Of a stretch of DNA of 63,023 nucleotides, positions 48,001 to 55,113 are shown in pieces. The position numbers and the translations under genes are program-made. Every line of letters starts with the position of its first letter. The first letter of the stretch is position 1. This stretch comes from an uncultured Muribaculaceae bacterium (lineage in GTDB: Bacteria > Bacteroidota > Bacteroidia > Bacteroidales > Muribaculaceae), in contig CANQZG010000021.1 in the NCBI GenBank assembly GCA_947628305.1, forward strand, positions 1 to 63,023, written 5' to 3'. The notes below the pieces were generated by a model that did no database searches, was not told where the DNA came from, and saw only the letters and a program-made list of their open reading frames with translations.

Positions 48001-49273
48001 CTAGACCAGCATCTCTAATTCTAGCGGCCAAACCGTCCCAGTTTCGAGAATGTTGATCCAAATAGCGATCCGGAATTCCGAATGCCTTCTCCAAAAGAGC
48101 ATTCCGAGCATCAGCAGATCTCTGAAGAATACCACCAATTTCCTCATTAACCGAAGTCCAACGACGCTTCGCTTCTTCGAAATCGCCAAATATAATCTCA
48201 AACGTTTGAGCCCAACCAGACCCGACAGACTCCTTCAGGGTATCCATCAATTGGCTAAAAGTCTTAACGTCTTGCGCAGAATCAAAAGCTTTCTTACCAA
48301 GTTCCTCAATTTTCCGAATCTGTTCTTCCGTATAACCAATCGAGCGGAGCTTTTCTTCATATGCAGCTTTTTCTTCCGAAGACATGTCTCGAACGTCCGT
48401 AGAATAATTATTCAACGCCTGAACGAGAACATCCGTCGTCAACCACTGAGCAGACAACGAATCATTAAACATATGCGTTGCATCGAAAAGTTCGGATACA
48501 TTTCCGTTTAGATCAGTAGTTGTCGACCGATATCGATCACCTTCTTTAACAACGGTCCCCATAGCAAGAGCCGTATCCAAAAGAGCGTCTTTGAACTCAA
48601 CAGTGGCCATGTTTGCATTTTCAATCGATTTCCAATCTATTAGCTTTACATAACCAGCAGACAATGCCTGGGCAAAGTTATACATCGCTCGAGATGCTTC
48701 ATTCGCATTTGCGCCAGACACAGCAGCAACGTTAGAGACACCCTGAATGGCCTTTACTGCGTCCTCAAGTTTGACACCAGCATTGGTAAATTTACCAATG
48801 TTGCTAGTCATATCAGAAAACGAATAAATGGTCTTATCCGCATAATGATTCAGCTCATCCAAATATCCATTAACTGTCTCCAGATCCTCGCCAGTGGACG
48901 CCATAATCGTCTGAATGGAGCCCATCTTCAACTCATATTCACCAAAACCAGCAGTGATCTGATCGACAGACAATGATTTTGCGACTTGAATCCCTGCATT
49001 AACGGCTCGATTAACGATATTCTGTAATGCAGTAAATGCTGCGGCTTCAAGAGCGCTGAATTTTACTTGAACGGCATCAACACCAGCAGCTAATGGGTTG
49101 AACGTAAAACCCTTCACTGCTCCCTGCAATTTATCAAGGCCGTCACTAGCATGAGAGAAAGTTAAAGCATTCTTAAGCTTTTCCAAAGTTCCAAGAGTAG
49201 TCTTCGTGCGACTTTCAAACTGCTCATTATCAAATCGCATCTCAACGACTCTTTTATCGATCGTACTACTCAT
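42005..49273 (-). CDS. Tape measure protein
   Basis: 2422 residues from ATG 49273 (GGAGG seven nt before TTGGTTC-ATG). N-terminal tape-measure domain (DQITAGFGEYELKMGSIQTIMASTGEDLETVNGYLDELN), then about 12 hydrophobic segments in 890-1500 (e.g. ILILAFAD, IGIAAALLFAINEL) and five or more repeats of the type 'ADAGMAMLDLNNSIPKTNG...FG-K-KTFGEQIIAY'. Tail length follows protein length: at about 1.5 A per residue, some 360 nm. The size is large for a siphovirus. Few TTATATT sites fall here. Confidence 0.93.
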   Translation of the reverse strand: MSSTIDKRVVEMRFDNEQFESRTKTTLGTLEKLKNALTFSHASDGLDKLQGAVKGFTFNPLAAGVDAVQVKFSALEAAAFTALQNIVNRAVNAGIQVAKSLSVDQITAGFGEYELKMGSIQTIMASTGEDLETVNGYLDELNHYADKTIYSFSDMTSNIGKFTNAGVKLEDAVKAIQGVSNVAAVSGANANEASRAMYNFAQALSAGYVKLIDWKSIENANMATVEFKDALLDTALAMGTVVKEGDRYRSTTTDLNGNVSELFDATHMFNDSLSAQWLTTDVLVQALNNYSTDVRDMSSEEKAAYEEKLRSIGYTEEQIRKIEELGKKAFDSAQDVKTFSQLMDTLKESVGSGWAQTFEIIFGDFEEAKRRWTSVNEEIGGILQRSADARNALLEKAFGIPDRYLDQHSRNWDGLAARIRDAGLDVDDFVERCKDVGDQMGLIDKAAIKSFDDFKESLASGWLTGEVIGKVIAGYTDIQVDSLREMLSVFLDINSAISDEKVYTADAKSGADLLLGSIRNIWDMVKRVAGALKYAWEDAFPPVTAERIYAMLEAFNNLTAKFDDWVSRHYTQLRRTFMGLSSVIGIVVDVVKEVAKYVKDLLTPSFGSVISTVLDFTANLGLLIRNFRNWLQETGAVRAALEWLSSTIKGAISMLKSWYSEFEQLPWVQEQVNKVKTKFEEFKKTVVGTFPETIKKVKELIEVLKTLWKTKNFSGVIEPLKAFADTFKKELIPAWEKLKKSDFFGGFISKLTEFWNKIKSIFNGMSGKFESFTSNLSGFYSKIQDFGSKLSGWLQSLGGVFAPIADFLGDQIGNILAALMLLFTAKGIKSILRGASELVKTIQNGVKLITKPFEAIGGLFNAIKDALKSFSGAANAAKNALNGLVLLEVVLAIGALAYIMVKLKDYKPEDFKTGAIVVGALAIVVMAILGMIALINKQKAKIDPSVIKAQKDVGVRLLELAAALYLVVKSFTDLYKVLNGGNVLAAIGAVVGLIVALGVLLGVVKIFSKNEGLKSLNVKSLLAIVGAASALKMIVSAFSDLYELLSYADWDSLKEPLIAFGGAVAALLLILNRLSKTQEVKGVGVNLLLSVVSLKVLISVLEDLTTLDLSGIADHIGSFILVVGSFALLMKAVSKMSSTSGTSGAGLLAAAAAVRILVGAIKAVGQLELGEAVQGTVIVGAMLLFLAAFAKLADSVDIPAKTALTFLALSVSIGILAIVIAALSLLNKEDVETGTLAIDSMILCIAALIAVTKNAGNIKVAPLFVLITAFGVLSAALILILAFADDNEAIKTAAAALDSLMVCFAILIGLTGLVSKAGKSIGYGLVVVGVLSAVVAGLAYIIYLMVNNITDVDAALKCAEMLSLIMVSMAAAMVGCAAVGAVGPMALVGLGIGIAVIGIAAALLFAINELIESHPNIDAQLDRIGEVMYKIGDVFGQSVAGFLEGATSSLKQVGQNLSDFAGSSAGFFTMLNDLKPEAATGAKTLANALLSIAAADFVNTIVEKIGGQGFESFGETLKTFGQAMVEYSDIVTGKNTEGGHGIDSDAITASANAGSALAKLNKSIPKTGGSWQKFAGTQNISLFGKKIKTYGTALIAFNNLLAAQTNKFDIDAITATADAGMAMLDLNNSIPKTNGIWQSIVGSKNISDFGQKVKTFGEQIIAYADVVDGFTYNSDSPTKAISACAEELTGLASDIKSNDAGNILKSFGGDLSDFGSDISRYYTDVSGIDTDQLSSLTSVLGEIGTAAASLSGIDLSAPEEFFGELSDLIVTLTDMASLSQSIGGTLRNFGWAITDFTTIITTNPGVDSKAVEAAENVSAVLSSLSESIPESGSAKWSDVFDETDMNDLSLSLSAWGKAIVAYSEAVTGHTFDKSAIKKSVKAGNALSDLSDSIPKVGRGWDGFFDKETMDALGETLTSFANSMMEYSDKITGFRYSGPVSDVNTCGTNLSTLATTLKNSDAGSILKKFGTNLKTFGDKLSEYYKIATSVDSSKLTSVTTGIQDFISSLTSIDTSILDSFSSSLSNLALTGINNFCSAFTNARPQAIIAVHDFLTASTNAMGTGNDTFKTKGQEASTAFINSFNDFKQKALAVSSAKSVITTMIGVFEGNEFKFSEEGENSAKKYIKEFQNQYSSSKTAGVTLASNVLTGLSSNAQKFRTSGINAASSYVSAISSYSRYAYNAASALASSASSALSGSYSTTRSLGQNFAIGFINGMSGWMTNAYNVAYNIGRSAVNGLRRAIDAHSPSREAGASADDFGIGFVTNMLHWIPKAGDAAAELGEETVLQLNQAIAKIPDILSSGMDFDPVIRPVVDLTNAQQSVAALNGMFNQSIGVAADIASVTGSAVATAKVRTMSAEQPIKTDETSSVERTAPIYNTFNITSNNPEEVASVVSRRIQKQMERKEASWAQLSGTGSPLVRSR

Positions 49274-49662
49274 GAACCAATAACCTCCTTCCATGCTGCA
49301 TCAGCCATCTCTTCAAATATCGGCCTTAATGCTGGATTAATATAATCGATGCCTTGCACATAACCGCCAGTTCCTGTTGCATGACCATACTGCAAAAGAA
49401 TGGCGACATTTACACCTCCCGGAGGAGGCTGCAAATTGGAATTTGTCCAATGAACCGAGATTCGACCAAACTCTTCTACAACCTCATAGTCCCAAGAGGA
49501 AGCTGTCAAACCTGTATCAACAGGGGTAGCAGCTGCTAAGAGCTCTACGCCCTTCTTTCCGTATTTATCCAAAACATGCTTAAATCGAACGCCGAAAGAT
49601 TTCCGAAGCATTTTCTCAAGATTCTTGAAATCGCCTTTCGAGTTTACAGTGATCATCGACAT
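49270..49662 (-). CDS. HK97 gp10-like tail completion protein
   Basis: 130 residues. AATPVDTGLTASSWDYEVVEE, VNVAILLQYGHATGTGGYVQG and DYINPALRPIFEEMADAAW are typical of the gp10-like / minor capsid family that caps or completes tails. Its place next to the tape measure gene, not before the major tail gene, is somewhat unusual. Overlaps tape measure by 4 nt. Confidence 0.8.
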   Translation of the reverse strand: MSMITVNSKGDFKNLEKMLRKSFGVRFKHVLDKYGKKGVELLAAATPVDTGLTASSWDYEVVEEFGRISVHWTNSNLQPPPGGVNVAILLQYGHATGTGGYVQGIDYINPALRPIFEEMADAAWKEVIGS

Positions 49663-49682
49663 CTTGAGTCACGCTCCTTTGC

Positions 49683-50270
49683 TCATCTTTTCTGCGCTCT
49701 CCTAGCTGCCTTTATCTGACGATACTCATTCGCTATCTCAGCTTTTGACTGTTTCTTCTTCGGAGAATTCTCGATGCTACAAACTCGAATAAGGGTCAAA
49801 AGCTTATTCAAATGCCAGCGCTCCGTTGGATCCCAAGGAATGTTGTTGACGATCATCCAATAATAAATGATCTCAGCTGTTATGATCCGCTCTTTTCCGC
49901 CATTCGGCCCTCTGGAACCAGCTCGTTCACTAAACCAGGTCGCGGTGTGCGAATCCTCAATGTAATCTGTAATTTTATTAATTTGATCCTGAGTAAAATT
50001 ACTATAAACTCCATCCGGAACGTTCTTTGTAACGGTCATAAAACGGATGTAGTCTATAACTTGTTCCATGGTTTTCTCAGGTTCTTTTACAAGAAATGGA
50101 ACTTTCCACTTCTCCTCCCATCTACTTAGGGAGAGAAGAGAATGCTCCAATTGAATCTTGAAGACTTGGTCTTCTGCAACCGGTTTATCTTTCGCCCAAG
50201 GATAAACGAAGTAAAACGCGTTTGTAACCTCGTTGAAGCATTCGACCGGCTTCAGTTCCAATAGAAGCAT
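49683..50270 (-). CDS. Tail assembly chaperone-type protein (second)
   Basis: 195 residues from ATG 50270 (GAGGTGATAAC). FYFVYPWAKDKPVAEDQVFKIQLEHSLLSL ... VIDYIRFMTVTKN ... IITAEIIYYWMIVNNIPWDPTERWHLNKLLTLIRVC and a basic end. By position between the first chaperone and the tape measure it should be the gpT-equivalent; here it is a separate frame with 47 nt between, and no slippery fusion was seen. Confidence 0.65.
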   Translation of the reverse strand: MLLLELKPVECFNEVTNAFYFVYPWAKDKPVAEDQVFKIQLEHSLLSLSRWEEKWKVPFLVKEPEKTMEQVIDYIRFMTVTKNVPDGVYSNFTQDQINKITDYIEDSHTATWFSERAGSRGPNGGKERIITAEIIYYWMIVNNIPWDPTERWHLNKLLTLIRVCSIENSPKKKQSKAEIANEYRQIKAARRAQKR

Positions 50271-50317
50271 TCTCGTTATCACCTCATTTTAGAAAAAGTT
50301 GACCATTTTGAAATCGA

Positions 50318-50797
50318 TCAAGCAGAAGCAATAGGAGTAACGTTGGCTTCCACGGAAGATTCTGCAGCGAGCTTCCTAGCCTCAGAAGGAGTAATATTAG
50401 GATGCTCACGATAGAACTTATCCACATCCTCCTGCAGATTCTTCGGCAGGATCTTCACAAAGAAGTCAGCCGCCTTATCCGCATCGTTCAGGAGCTCGGT
50501 AAGGAGCTCAGAATAAGCCTCAGACTGTACGAACATGTCGAGATACTCCTGCTTTTTGATAAAGGCCTTACCATCAGGGGACTTAATACCAAACGAAGCC
50601 TTGATCAGATCCTCGATCATGGCGAGCAGTTTCGCACCGTTTCTGGTCTGCTGGAAATACTCAAAGACCTGATCCAGAGTAGCATCGGAATCGGTAACCA
50701 TCATTTTCAAAAGCTCCGCCCGGTTCAAGTTAAAGTAAAAAGTCTCCTCACGAGCAACATCGTTGTAATCAGTATATTTAATGGTTTTCGCGTACAT
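50318..50797 (-). CDS. Tail assembly chaperone (gpG-like)
   Basis: 159 residues. YTDYNDVAREETFYFNLNRAELLKMMVTDSDATLDQVFEYFQQTRNGAKLLAMIEDLIKASFGIKSPDGKAFIKKQEYLDMFVQSEAYSELLTELL is a well-known pattern of tail chaperones that coat the tape measure. GAAAGGAG upstream. A strong terminator lies before it, so it starts a new transcript. Confidence 0.82.
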   Translation of the reverse strand: MYAKTIKYTDYNDVAREETFYFNLNRAELLKMMVTDSDATLDQVFEYFQQTRNGAKLLAMIEDLIKASFGIKSPDGKAFIKKQEYLDMFVQSEAYSELLTELLNDADKAADFFVKILPKNLQEDVDKFYREHPNITPSEARKLAAESSVEANVTPIASA

Positions 50798-50825
50798 AAT
50801 AAACTTCTCCTTTCATGATTAAAAA

Positions 50826-50854
50826 GCGTGGGGGACCAATTAAGATCCCCCCGC
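50826..50854 (-). terminator. Strong terminator after major tail genes
   Basis: GCG-GGGGGA pairs with TCCCCC-A-CGC, followed by TTTTT on the minus strand. Separates the abundant major tail message from tape measure genes. Confidence 0.82.
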
Positions 50855-50859
50855 ATAGG

Positions 50860-51027
50860 TTATTCATTTGTCCGATTCTTCTTCGCTCGTTTCCTATCGT
50901 AAGAAGCCAACTTTACTTTAAAAGTTTCGACTACAGGAGACTCTACTCGCTCGTCACTGAACGGAAGCGTAGTAACGAAGAGCTCTTCTCGGGGCATAGC
51001 TTCGGACTTAGCCAGCCCCGAAATCAT
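50860..51027 (-). CDS. 55-residue basic tail-region protein
   Basis: MISGLAKSEAMPREELFVTT start, then LPFSDERVESPVVETFKVKL and ASYDRKRAKKNRTNE. Its ATG overlaps the TGA of the major tail gene (ATGA), so translation is coupled; an inner ATG 30 nt later lacks a good site. A frame kept just before a strong terminator suggests a real structural accessory. Not recognised. Confidence 0.6.
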   Translation of the reverse strand: MISGLAKSEAMPREELFVTTLPFSDERVESPVVETFKVKLASYDRKRAKKNRTNE

Positions 51028-51698
51028 TCCGTGTCGGTCAGAGTGGAAATGACCTCGGCGGGCAGAGGCAGATGAGCCTTAGAAGTATCGTCTTCTCCGT
51101 ACAGGAGCTTCTCCAGAGCCTGGAGCTTCTCCGGGGGACAGGTCAGGGAGCTCACCTTCAGATGCGCGGTGGGCTTCATATTGGGAACGGGAACAGACAC
51201 TGTAGTGATCTCATAGCTCAGAGTACCAGGCTCCACACTATCATTAATGGTGTTATGCGCCAGCTCAGAAGGAGAAGCAGTGCAACCATACACCAAATGC
51301 AGCTCATAACCCTCATCGGTGCCCTTACCATCACTGCCGATCATAGACCGATAGCTCAGACCAAACGGATGGCGAGCCTGCTGATAAACAGTCAGACCCT
51401 TGGTATTCTCCGGGGAGCCGCAACCATCACAAGCATCGAACTCCACAGGGGTGTCATAGCACTCAATGGTCAGGCCAAAGTCCTCAGCAGAACGAATGGA
51501 CAGATACTTAATGTTATCGGCATAGATGGCGTTCTCCTCAGCACCCGAAGGGGACTCAGTAACAGCGGTCACACCATTCCACGCCACACCCTCAGGGTAA
51601 GTGCCATCTTTCTGAAGATAAAGGGCAACATGATCGATACCAACCTTATAGGTTCTCTTACCGACCTCATCCCAAACCAAAGCTTTCTCGCCAGCCAT
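51024..51698 (-). CDS. Major tail protein
   Basis: 224 residues. KTYKVGIDHVALYLQKDGTYPEGVAWNGVTAVTESPSGAEENAIYADNIKYLSI is the signature of the siphovirus major tail (tube) protein family in Clostridia phages; YELHLVYGCTASPSE and TTVSVPVPNMKPTAHLKV follow. AGGAGG upstream. Forms the tail tube. Confidence 0.9.
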   Translation of the reverse strand: MAGEKALVWDEVGKRTYKVGIDHVALYLQKDGTYPEGVAWNGVTAVTESPSGAEENAIYADNIKYLSIRSAEDFGLTIECYDTPVEFDACDGCGSPENTKGLTVYQQARHPFGLSYRSMIGSDGKGTDEGYELHLVYGCTASPSELAHNTINDSVEPGTLSYEITTVSVPVPNMKPTAHLKVSSLTCPPEKLQALEKLLYGEDDTSKAHLPLPAEVISTLTDTE

Positions 51699-51716
51699 AG
51701 TTAGAACCTCCTAAAT

Positions 51717-52052
51717 TTATTCATAGAGTATATCAAGCCCATAGGTCTGTGCAACATCATGCTCAATCTCGCACCCACGGGCATTTTCCCAGCCACGGCA
51801 GAAATACACAGCATCGCACTGTGACATCAACGCCACGGCCCTACCAAGAAAGGCAATGGAGATATTTTTGACCCCATGCCTCTCAAGTTCATCTTTCTTA
51901 GAATCTTCCCAATCGCTCGGAAAGAAGGTATTGATCACAACATAGCCTTTCGAACCCAACACCTCGATAGCCTCTTTTCGAGCAGCTTCGATTTGCTCAG
52001 GGGTTCTTCCAGACATAGGCTGTGAAATCATTGCAACTTTAGCAGACGCCAT
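51717..52052 (-). CDS. DUF4406 protein (deoxyribosyltransferase-like fold)
   Basis: 111 residues. AMISQPMSGRTPEQIEAARKEAIEVLGSKGYVVINTFF ... AFLGRAVALMSQCDAVYFCRGWENARGCEIEHDVAQTYGLDI is a clear DUF4406 pattern, related to nucleoside 2-deoxyribosyltransferases. It is a metabolic-type gene inside the tail operon, a likely moron. A role in nucleotide handling is inferred only. Confidence 0.85.
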   Translation of the reverse strand: MASAKVAMISQPMSGRTPEQIEAARKEAIEVLGSKGYVVINTFFPSDWEDSKKDELERHGVKNISIAFLGRAVALMSQCDAVYFCRGWENARGCEIEHDVAQTYGLDILYE

Positions 52053-52064
52053 AATCGCTCCTCC

Positions 52065-52433
52065 TCACCAATACAATTCGAAGACATGATGAACAATCCC
52101 GTCTATTCTAAACGGGGCAGAATTTAAAGAACAACGAGGCAATTCATAAACCTGCGGTGCCAAATCCAATGCTTCTGGATCAAGTGTCATCGTCGTCACT
52201 TTCCACCGGAAGAATGTAAAATATCGAACATTATCAGCATGATAACTCGCTGGTTTAGATTCCTCGTAAATGATACACGGAAACTCCATCTGGAAGCCGG
52301 GAGGGGGATTAAAATAGACATGCTTGGTCTTATCCCCCTTCTTCACATACTTTTCAGTAAGTGTTTCCAGGAAGGTTTGAAGTTCTAGACGCTTTCGCTC
52401 TTTTACTTCACTCAGAGTCTGGGACTTGTCCAT
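52065..52433 (-). CDS. Tail terminator / head-tail joining protein
   Basis: 122 residues. KHVYFNPPPGFQMEFPCIIYEESKPASYHADNVRYFTFFRWKVTTMTLDPEAL ... SLNSAPFRIDGIVHHVFELYW fits the tail-terminator family of siphophages, which caps the tube and joins it to the head. Overlaps the upstream gene by 26 nt. Confidence 0.75.
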   Translation of the reverse strand: MDKSQTLSEVKERKRLELQTFLETLTEKYVKKGDKTKHVYFNPPPGFQMEFPCIIYEESKPASYHADNVRYFTFFRWKVTTMTLDPEALDLAPQVYELPRCSLNSAPFRIDGIVHHVFELYW

Positions 52434-52743
52434 TCCACGGCCCTCCCACTTCCAATGTCAGTCTAGGAAACGAAATCCCGACTGTTTTTACTTTCCAACG
52501 TACCCCATTCCAGAGAACGTATTTAATGGACGGCCAATTCTCCTGAGCAAACAGATCTCCAAGGATGGAAATCTGATTGTTCAGACTGAAATCGTCGGTT
52601 GTCGCCTCGCTCCGGCTATCCCACTTATGATAGGCTCTTGTAACATCACCCGTATAATACTTCTCGACCATATGGTCTTTAAAGATTCCAGGTTTCGTTT
52701 CGTCAGCGGTAATCCAGAAGCCGACCTTACCAGCGAACTTCAT
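52408..52743 (-). CDS. Head-tail connector protein
   Basis: 111 residues. FAGKVGFWITADETKPGIFKDHMVEKYYTGDVTRAYHKWDS ... NNQISILGDLFAQENWPSIKYVLWNGVRWKVKTVGISFPRLTLEVGGPWNG is a conserved connector (stopper-type) pattern in gut siphophages. Position between capsid and tail genes agrees. Confidence 0.78.
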   Translation of the reverse strand: MKFAGKVGFWITADETKPGIFKDHMVEKYYTGDVTRAYHKWDSRSEATTDDFSLNNQISILGDLFAQENWPSIKYVLWNGVRWKVKTVGISFPRLTLEVGGPWNGQVPDSE

Positions 52744-52767
52744 TAGAGAATCACCTCCATTTTGAAA

Positions 52768-53160
52768 TTATTCGAGCTTCAAAGTAGACAGATCATAAAT
52801 CTCCTCAACCGAGGACAGATCCTTCTCCGTCTTCACGTAGATCTTCTGCTTATACTTGTCCTGGATCCTATAAACACAGTATTTATCGCTCGTCGCATCG
52901 ACATAGTCAAGCATCGTAGACGGGCCACCAGCGATCTTAGTCTTCACAGTCTCGTCTTCCTTCGGATCGAAAGTCAAAACAAGGAAATGCCCCTTCTGCT
53001 CGTCGGGATTCGAAGGATTAAACTCAGGATAACTGGTGATATTGTGCAGGGTACCATAGACACGATTATTCTGAATAATTACGTTTTTCTGAAGTTTGTC
53101 AGCTGCTACACTATAATACTGCGTGTCCCCGGATGCAGCGTTTACGGGGACACTAGTCAT
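52768..53160 (-). CDS. Small head protein (decoration-like)
   Basis: 130 residues. NNRVYGTLHNITSYPEFNPSNPDEQKGHFLVLTFDP ... MLDYVDATSDKYCVYRIQDKYKQKIYVKTEKDLSSVEEIYDLSTL. By place directly after the capsid gene, whose stop it overlaps, and by similarity to small head-fibre or decoration proteins that I recall, it probably binds the capsid. Confidence 0.65.
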   Translation of the reverse strand: MTSVPVNAASGDTQYYSVAADKLQKNVIIQNNRVYGTLHNITSYPEFNPSNPDEQKGHFLVLTFDPKEDETVKTKIAGGPSTMLDYVDATSDKYCVYRIQDKYKQKIYVKTEKDLSSVEEIYDLSTLKLE

Positions 53161-55076
53161 TCCCCCTGCTCTTTACCCGTGATAGTAATCGCAGAGAAGG
53201 GCTTGACCAGAGCACCAGACATACGAGTCTCGATCAGATACTTGTACTGGTTAAAGTCGATATCAAAGTCGTCGAACATGGAGGTGCCGCCCTTAGGATC
53301 CTGGCCGATGTTGTAGTCAGCCGGGTTGACAATGATACCGATGAGCTCCTGGTCCTGACCCGCACCGAACTTGCTCTTGTACTCCTCAGCCTCCATCACC
53401 TCAACAGTGACGATCTTGGAGACACGCAGAGCCGTCGCCAGCTCAGCCTCGGTCTTGTACAGACGATGACCAATCTGATCCTTAAGCAGCAGCATCTCAG
53501 TCAGCCAATCATCGGTAGTGAACAGAGTCGGATTCCCAGAACCACGATAGTTCTTATGGGCACGGATGATGCCGTCAACCACCTGCTCGGCCTTCTTATC
53601 CGCCGTCAGCCCAGAAGCGAACTCCAGATTGACCTTCGTATTGAACAGATCCACGTCAGTCGCGATAGGACGAATGCACTCCTCAGAAATCTTACCATCG
53701 GTACCAGGAATACGACCGTCGCCCAGAAGAATCGCACGAGCGATTTCCTCATTCAGCATAACGCGCATCTCTCCGCGGAGCCAAGCAACCACATCGAAAT
53801 CGGTAATGTCAATAATGTCATCCCGATCAAGCTTCTGCAGCTTGTAAATCGTAGTCGGGTTGGTGACGCGCTTCAGAGTGCTGAAGACCTCATACAGCTT
53901 CTGCTTACCCTTCTTGTCATAGCCCTTCGCCCGAGCCTCATCCTCGGTGATGTTGGCGTACATGCTCTTCACACGGCTAAACGGAGTGCGATGAATACCG
54001 GCCATAAGGCTCTGAACCCAAGCAGTATCACGACCGATGAACTCAGGAGTATTGGTCAGGCCCCGAGCATCAGGATAAAACATGCTGGGATTCTTAAAGC
54101 CATAGGTTCCGTAGTTCTCGTAATTAGAAGTCTCGCTCTCGGGCTGGGTCATGCCGGCCACGGGAACGTTAGGAATGCCCGCATGGACAAGCATATCATT
54201 GTCATCATAGACAACAGGCACACCACCATGCATCATAACAGGCTCGTCCCGATCGGCCATAAAACGATTCCAGCTCTCCCGCAGAGAACCATAGGCCTTG
54301 GCGTTCTTCATGATGTCACTAACATCAGAATGGGTCAGGAAGATCTCGCCGGTATCCTCCTGAACAGTATTGTTGGTCTCAAAAGCATTGTGAGACATGT
54401 TATCTTCCTCCTCATCGGTGTTATCTTCGTCATCGGAATCGTCGCCACCGGCGGCACTTTCAAGGGCCATGCCGATGACAGCATTCACAACCCTCTTCTG
54501 TTTCGGCGTCAGAGTATCCAGAACGTCCTGGACGGTCTCCTCGGAATTGTCTTCGGACTCGCTCTTAGCAGGCGTCGAGTTGGCGGGCTTCTCCTCATCG
54601 GCATGGTGAAGCTCGAACGTTTCTCCAGTATACAAAATACCTTCCTCCTCATCATCAAGAAGTGAATAGCCATGAGCCGCAACGGACTCGATCAGGGCAC
54701 CAGGATTGGCACCAGCCAGAACCAAACTCACCTCTCGAATCATACCGTGAAGAACCCGACGACCATCCTGCTTAAGCTTGTTCGCCCAAATACTCAGGGA
54801 ATTAACATCCCCGTGCTTGACAGCGTCTTTGGCCTGAGTGGCCTTCTCGCCGTCATTGAAATAGCAATCCGCCCAGACGCCCTCGTCTCGATTGTGAAGA
54901 ATCGCATGACCGAGGACATTCGCCGGATCGTTGTGCTCATGGTTCCACACCAGCGGAACACGAGCTCCATCCTGGACGGCGAACGCATCGCGACAGATAA
55001 TGCGACCATCACCGCACTCCAGATTGTTCTTTGTCGCCCAACCACTAAAATCGGGCTTGCTGTTGTTTCCGGACAA
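53157..55076 (-). CDS. Prohead protease - major capsid protein fusion
   Basis: 639 residues. Residues 1-150: HK97-type S78 protease with His in VPLVWNHEHNDPANVLGHA and Ser in NSLSIWANK, ending VSLVLAGANPGALI. Residues about 150-226 are acidic linker (EESDDEDNTDEEEDN). From residue 227 the major capsid protein starts: MSHNAFETNNTVQEDTGEIF, later NPTTIYKLQKLDRDDIIDITDFDVVAWLRGEMR. The linker codons GAGGAGGAAGATAAC before ATG 54398 are also a good ribosome site, so free capsid protein (413 residues) can be made in excess. LTHSD near the capsid start may be a processing site. Confidence 0.9.
   Translation of the reverse strand: MSGNNSKPDFSGWATKNNLECGDGRIICRDAFAVQDGARVPLVWNHEHNDPANVLGHAILHNRDEGVWADCYFNDGEKATQAKDAVKHGDVNSLSIWANKLKQDGRRVLHGMIREVSLVLAGANPGALIESVAAHGYSLLDDEEEGILYTGETFELHHADEEKPANSTPAKSESEDNSEETVQDVLDTLTPKQKRVVNAVIGMALESAAGGDDSDDEDNTDEEEDNMSHNAFETNNTVQEDTGEIFLTHSDVSDIMKNAKAYGSLRESWNRFMADRDEPVMMHGGVPVVYDDNDMLVHAGIPNVPVAGMTQPESETSNYENYGTYGFKNPSMFYPDARGLTNTPEFIGRDTAWVQSLMAGIHRTPFSRVKSMYANITEDEARAKGYDKKGKQKLYEVFSTLKRVTNPTTIYKLQKLDRDDIIDITDFDVVAWLRGEMRVMLNEEIARAILLGDGRIPGTDGKISEECIRPIATDVDLFNTKVNLEFASGLTADKKAEQVVDGIIRAHKNYRGSGNPTLFTTDDWLTEMLLLKDQIGHRLYKTEAELATALRVSKIVTVEVMEAEEYKSKFGAGQDQELIGIIVNPADYNIGQDPKGGTSMFDDFDIDFNQYKYLIETRMSGALVKPFSAITITGKEQGE
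54398..54413 (-). promoter_or_regulatory. Internal ribosome site for free capsid protein
   Basis: GAGGAGGAAGATAAC directly before the in-frame ATG of MSHNAFE, encoded by the acidic EEEDN linker. It would set the ratio of protease to capsid. Confidence 0.7.
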
Positions 55077-55113
55077 GGTTTAGTCCCTCCTTTTTACTTT
55101 CTATCGCTATCGT

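Noticed and set aside
50270-50330. Programmed frameshift between the two tail chaperone genes
   Set aside because: No slippery heptamer seen, a 47-nt gap with a separate ribosome site instead.
53466-54665. 399-codon open frame on the plus strand
   Set aside because: Antisense to the capsid gene; no ribosome site and no recognisable domain.
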